Assembly: GCF_026651855.1 (NCBI RefSeq)
Contig: NZ_CP093280.1
Coordinates: forward strand, 6,718,501-6,782,500
Direction of reading: 5' to 3'
From: Pseudomonas silvicola
Lineage (GTDB): Bacteria; Pseudomonadota; Gammaproteobacteria; Pseudomonadales; Pseudomonadaceae
Length of the DNA stretch: 64,000 nt
The notes beneath the pieces were generated by a model. It was not told where the DNA came from and made no database searches. It saw only the letters and a program-made list of their open reading frames with translations. Positions 61,903 to 64,000 of the stretch are shown piece by piece (the first letter of the stretch is position 1; each line of letters starts with the position of its first letter). The translations under genes were made by a program, and so were the position numbers.

Positions 61903-63189
61903 CCGCAACTTCCTCCGTGGCATGCCGCGCCAGCCATTCCAGGGCCTCGCCGACACAATAAAAAGACCCGAACAGCAGGATTTCATCCTCGCCCGTCGCC
62001 TGCGCGCACTGAGCCTCGATGGCTTCGGCGACGCTGGCATAGGACGTCACCGACGCCCCAAGGTTCGCCAGGGCCTGCTCAAGCTCGGCGGCCGGGCGCG
62101 TGCGCGAGGTCGGCAGCGGCGTGACCGCCCAGTGGTCGACGCTGGCCGCCAGGGGGGCTAGCACACCGTGCAGATCCTTGTCGGCCAGCAGCCCGAACAC
62201 CGCCAGGCGGCGGCCAACCGGCGGTCGGCTGGCCAGGCGCCGGGCCAGGTATTCGGCGGCATGGGGGTTGTGCCCCACGTCCAGCAGCAGGTTCAGGCGC
62301 TTGCCCGGCCATACCACCTGGCGCCGGTCCAGGCGCCCGGTGACACGGGTGGCGAGCAAGGCTGCGGTCAATTGCGAAGCCTCCCACGGCAAGCCCGTCA
62401 GGCGGTAGGCCTGCAGGGCCAGGGCGGCGTTTTCCATGGGCAGGTCCAGCAACGGCAGGCCAGCGAGCACCACCGGCTGACCGTCCAGGTCGCGGCCGCG
62501 CCACTGCCACTGGCTGTCGCCGATGACCAGGTCATAGTCCTGGCCACGCAGGAAGAACGGGCAGGCCAGCTCGGCCACCTTGTCGAGCACTGTGTGCGGC
62601 GGCTCGAGGTCACCGCACAGCGCCGGCCGACCGGCACGCAGAATGCCCGCCTTCTCGAAACCTACCGACTCACGGGTATTGCCCAGGTAATCGGCGTGGT
62701 CCAGGCCCACGCTGGTGATCAGCGACAGGTCGGCGTCGATCAGGTTGACCGCGTCCAGCCGCCCGCCGAGGCCTACTTCCAGCACCACGGCGTCGAGCCC
62801 GGCCTGCTTGAACAGCCAGAACGCCGCCAGGGTGCCCATTTCGAAGTAGGTGAGGGAAATCTCGCCGCGGGCCGCTTCGAGCGCAGCGAAGGCCTCGCAT
62901 AGTCGGGCGTCGTCGACTTCCACGCCATCGATCAGCACCCGCTCGTTGTAACGCAGCAGGTGCGGCGAAGCGTAGACACCGACGTTCAGGCCCTGGGCCT
63001 TGAGCAGCGAGGCGATGAAGGCGCAGGTGGAGCCCTTGCCATTGGTACCGGTCACGGTAATGACCCGAGGCGCCAGGCGACCCAGGCCGAGCCGCGCCAG
63101 CACCTGCTGGCAGCGGTCCAGGCCCATGTCGATGGCCGCCGGGTGCAACTGCTCAAGATAAGCGAGCCACTCGCCCAGGGTACGTTCGG

Positions 63190-63193
<4 letters not shown>
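61886..63193 (-). CDS. folC: Dihydrofolate/folylpolyglutamate synthase
   Basis: Adds L-glutamate to dihydropteroate and to folates. The 435-residue Mur-ligase-type enzyme has the ATP loop [19 protein letters not shown] at about 46-64, [16 protein letters not shown], the Lys region [20 protein letters not shown], and [21 protein letters not shown] 63193 overlaps the accD stop (ATGA), so the two are coupled. Confidence 0.96.

Positions 63194-64000
<807 letters not shown>

Overview
The window reads as chromosomal DNA of a fluorescent Pseudomonas, most likely of the P. putida group. The basis is the GC-rich codon use, the gene order accD-folC-dedD-cvpA-purF-metZ, zipA beside smc, the set of Pseudomonas-type DUF proteins, and REP-like palindromes between genes. 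The species is inferred. There is no prophage, plasmid backbone, insertion sequence or CRISPR array.

Layout. 1-4388: zipA (cut by the window edge) and smc, both on the minus strand. 4391-24677: a large purine-catabolism district. It holds a GntR regulator touching smc, xdhABC-guaD, a second (FCD-type) GntR regulator, a purine permease with a LysE-type exporter, hiuH, and a plus-strand run puuE-uraD-alc-allA-puuD-urate/xanthine permease, followed by a Tsx-like outer-membrane channel. A DUF945 gene and a ~400 bp inverted-repeat element interrupt it at 14.7-16.7 kb. 24863-32022: a minus-strand set of DUF1302, DUF1329, YCF48-like and MMPL proteins, with features of an unassigned envelope export system. 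32354-38853: pepN, DUF2797, yeaC-like, rhomboid, metallophosphoesterase and nadK. 39050-41479: DUF1853, cytochrome b561 and a D-cysteine desulfhydrase-like PLP enzyme. 41529-45167: a 1212-residue protein with a C-terminal large-clostridial-toxin-type glycosyltransferase, the most striking single gene. 45324-52920: fadH-like reductase, MocR regulator, LldP-family permease, a GST remnant, a nitrilase-fold protein lacking its catalytic cysteine, and an AraC regulator. 52915-56109: a 28-codon gene, a DUF2242 lipoprotein and a CsgG-DUF4810-DUF799 lipoprotein operon. 56263-56646: tRNA-Asp, tRNA-Asp and tRNA-Val. 56833-64000: SDR, metZ, purF, cvpA, SPOR-domain gene, folC and accD (cut by the window edge).

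How the genes work together. The purine genes form a full route: guanine to xanthine (GuaD), to urate (XdhABC), to 5-hydroxyisourate (membrane-bound PuuD with a fused cytochrome c), to OHCU (HiuH), to allantoin (UraD), to allantoate (PuuE), to ureidoglycolate plus urea (Alc), to glyoxylate plus urea (AllA). Two NCS2 permeases and an outer-membrane channel supply substrate. Four copies of a TTGTAYACAA palindrome lie in front of the FCD-GntR gene, the permease, hiuH and puuE, each overlapping a TACAAT-like -10 box. They look like the operators of a local repressor. A different palindrome lies between the first GntR gene and xdhA.

Candidates for undescribed biology are the glycosyltransferase toxin-like protein, the CsgG-DUF4810-DUF799 trio, the DUF1302/DUF1329/YCF48/MMPL set, the nitrilase pseudoenzyme and the inverted-repeat element. 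All functional statements rest on motifs read by eye; no database search was run.
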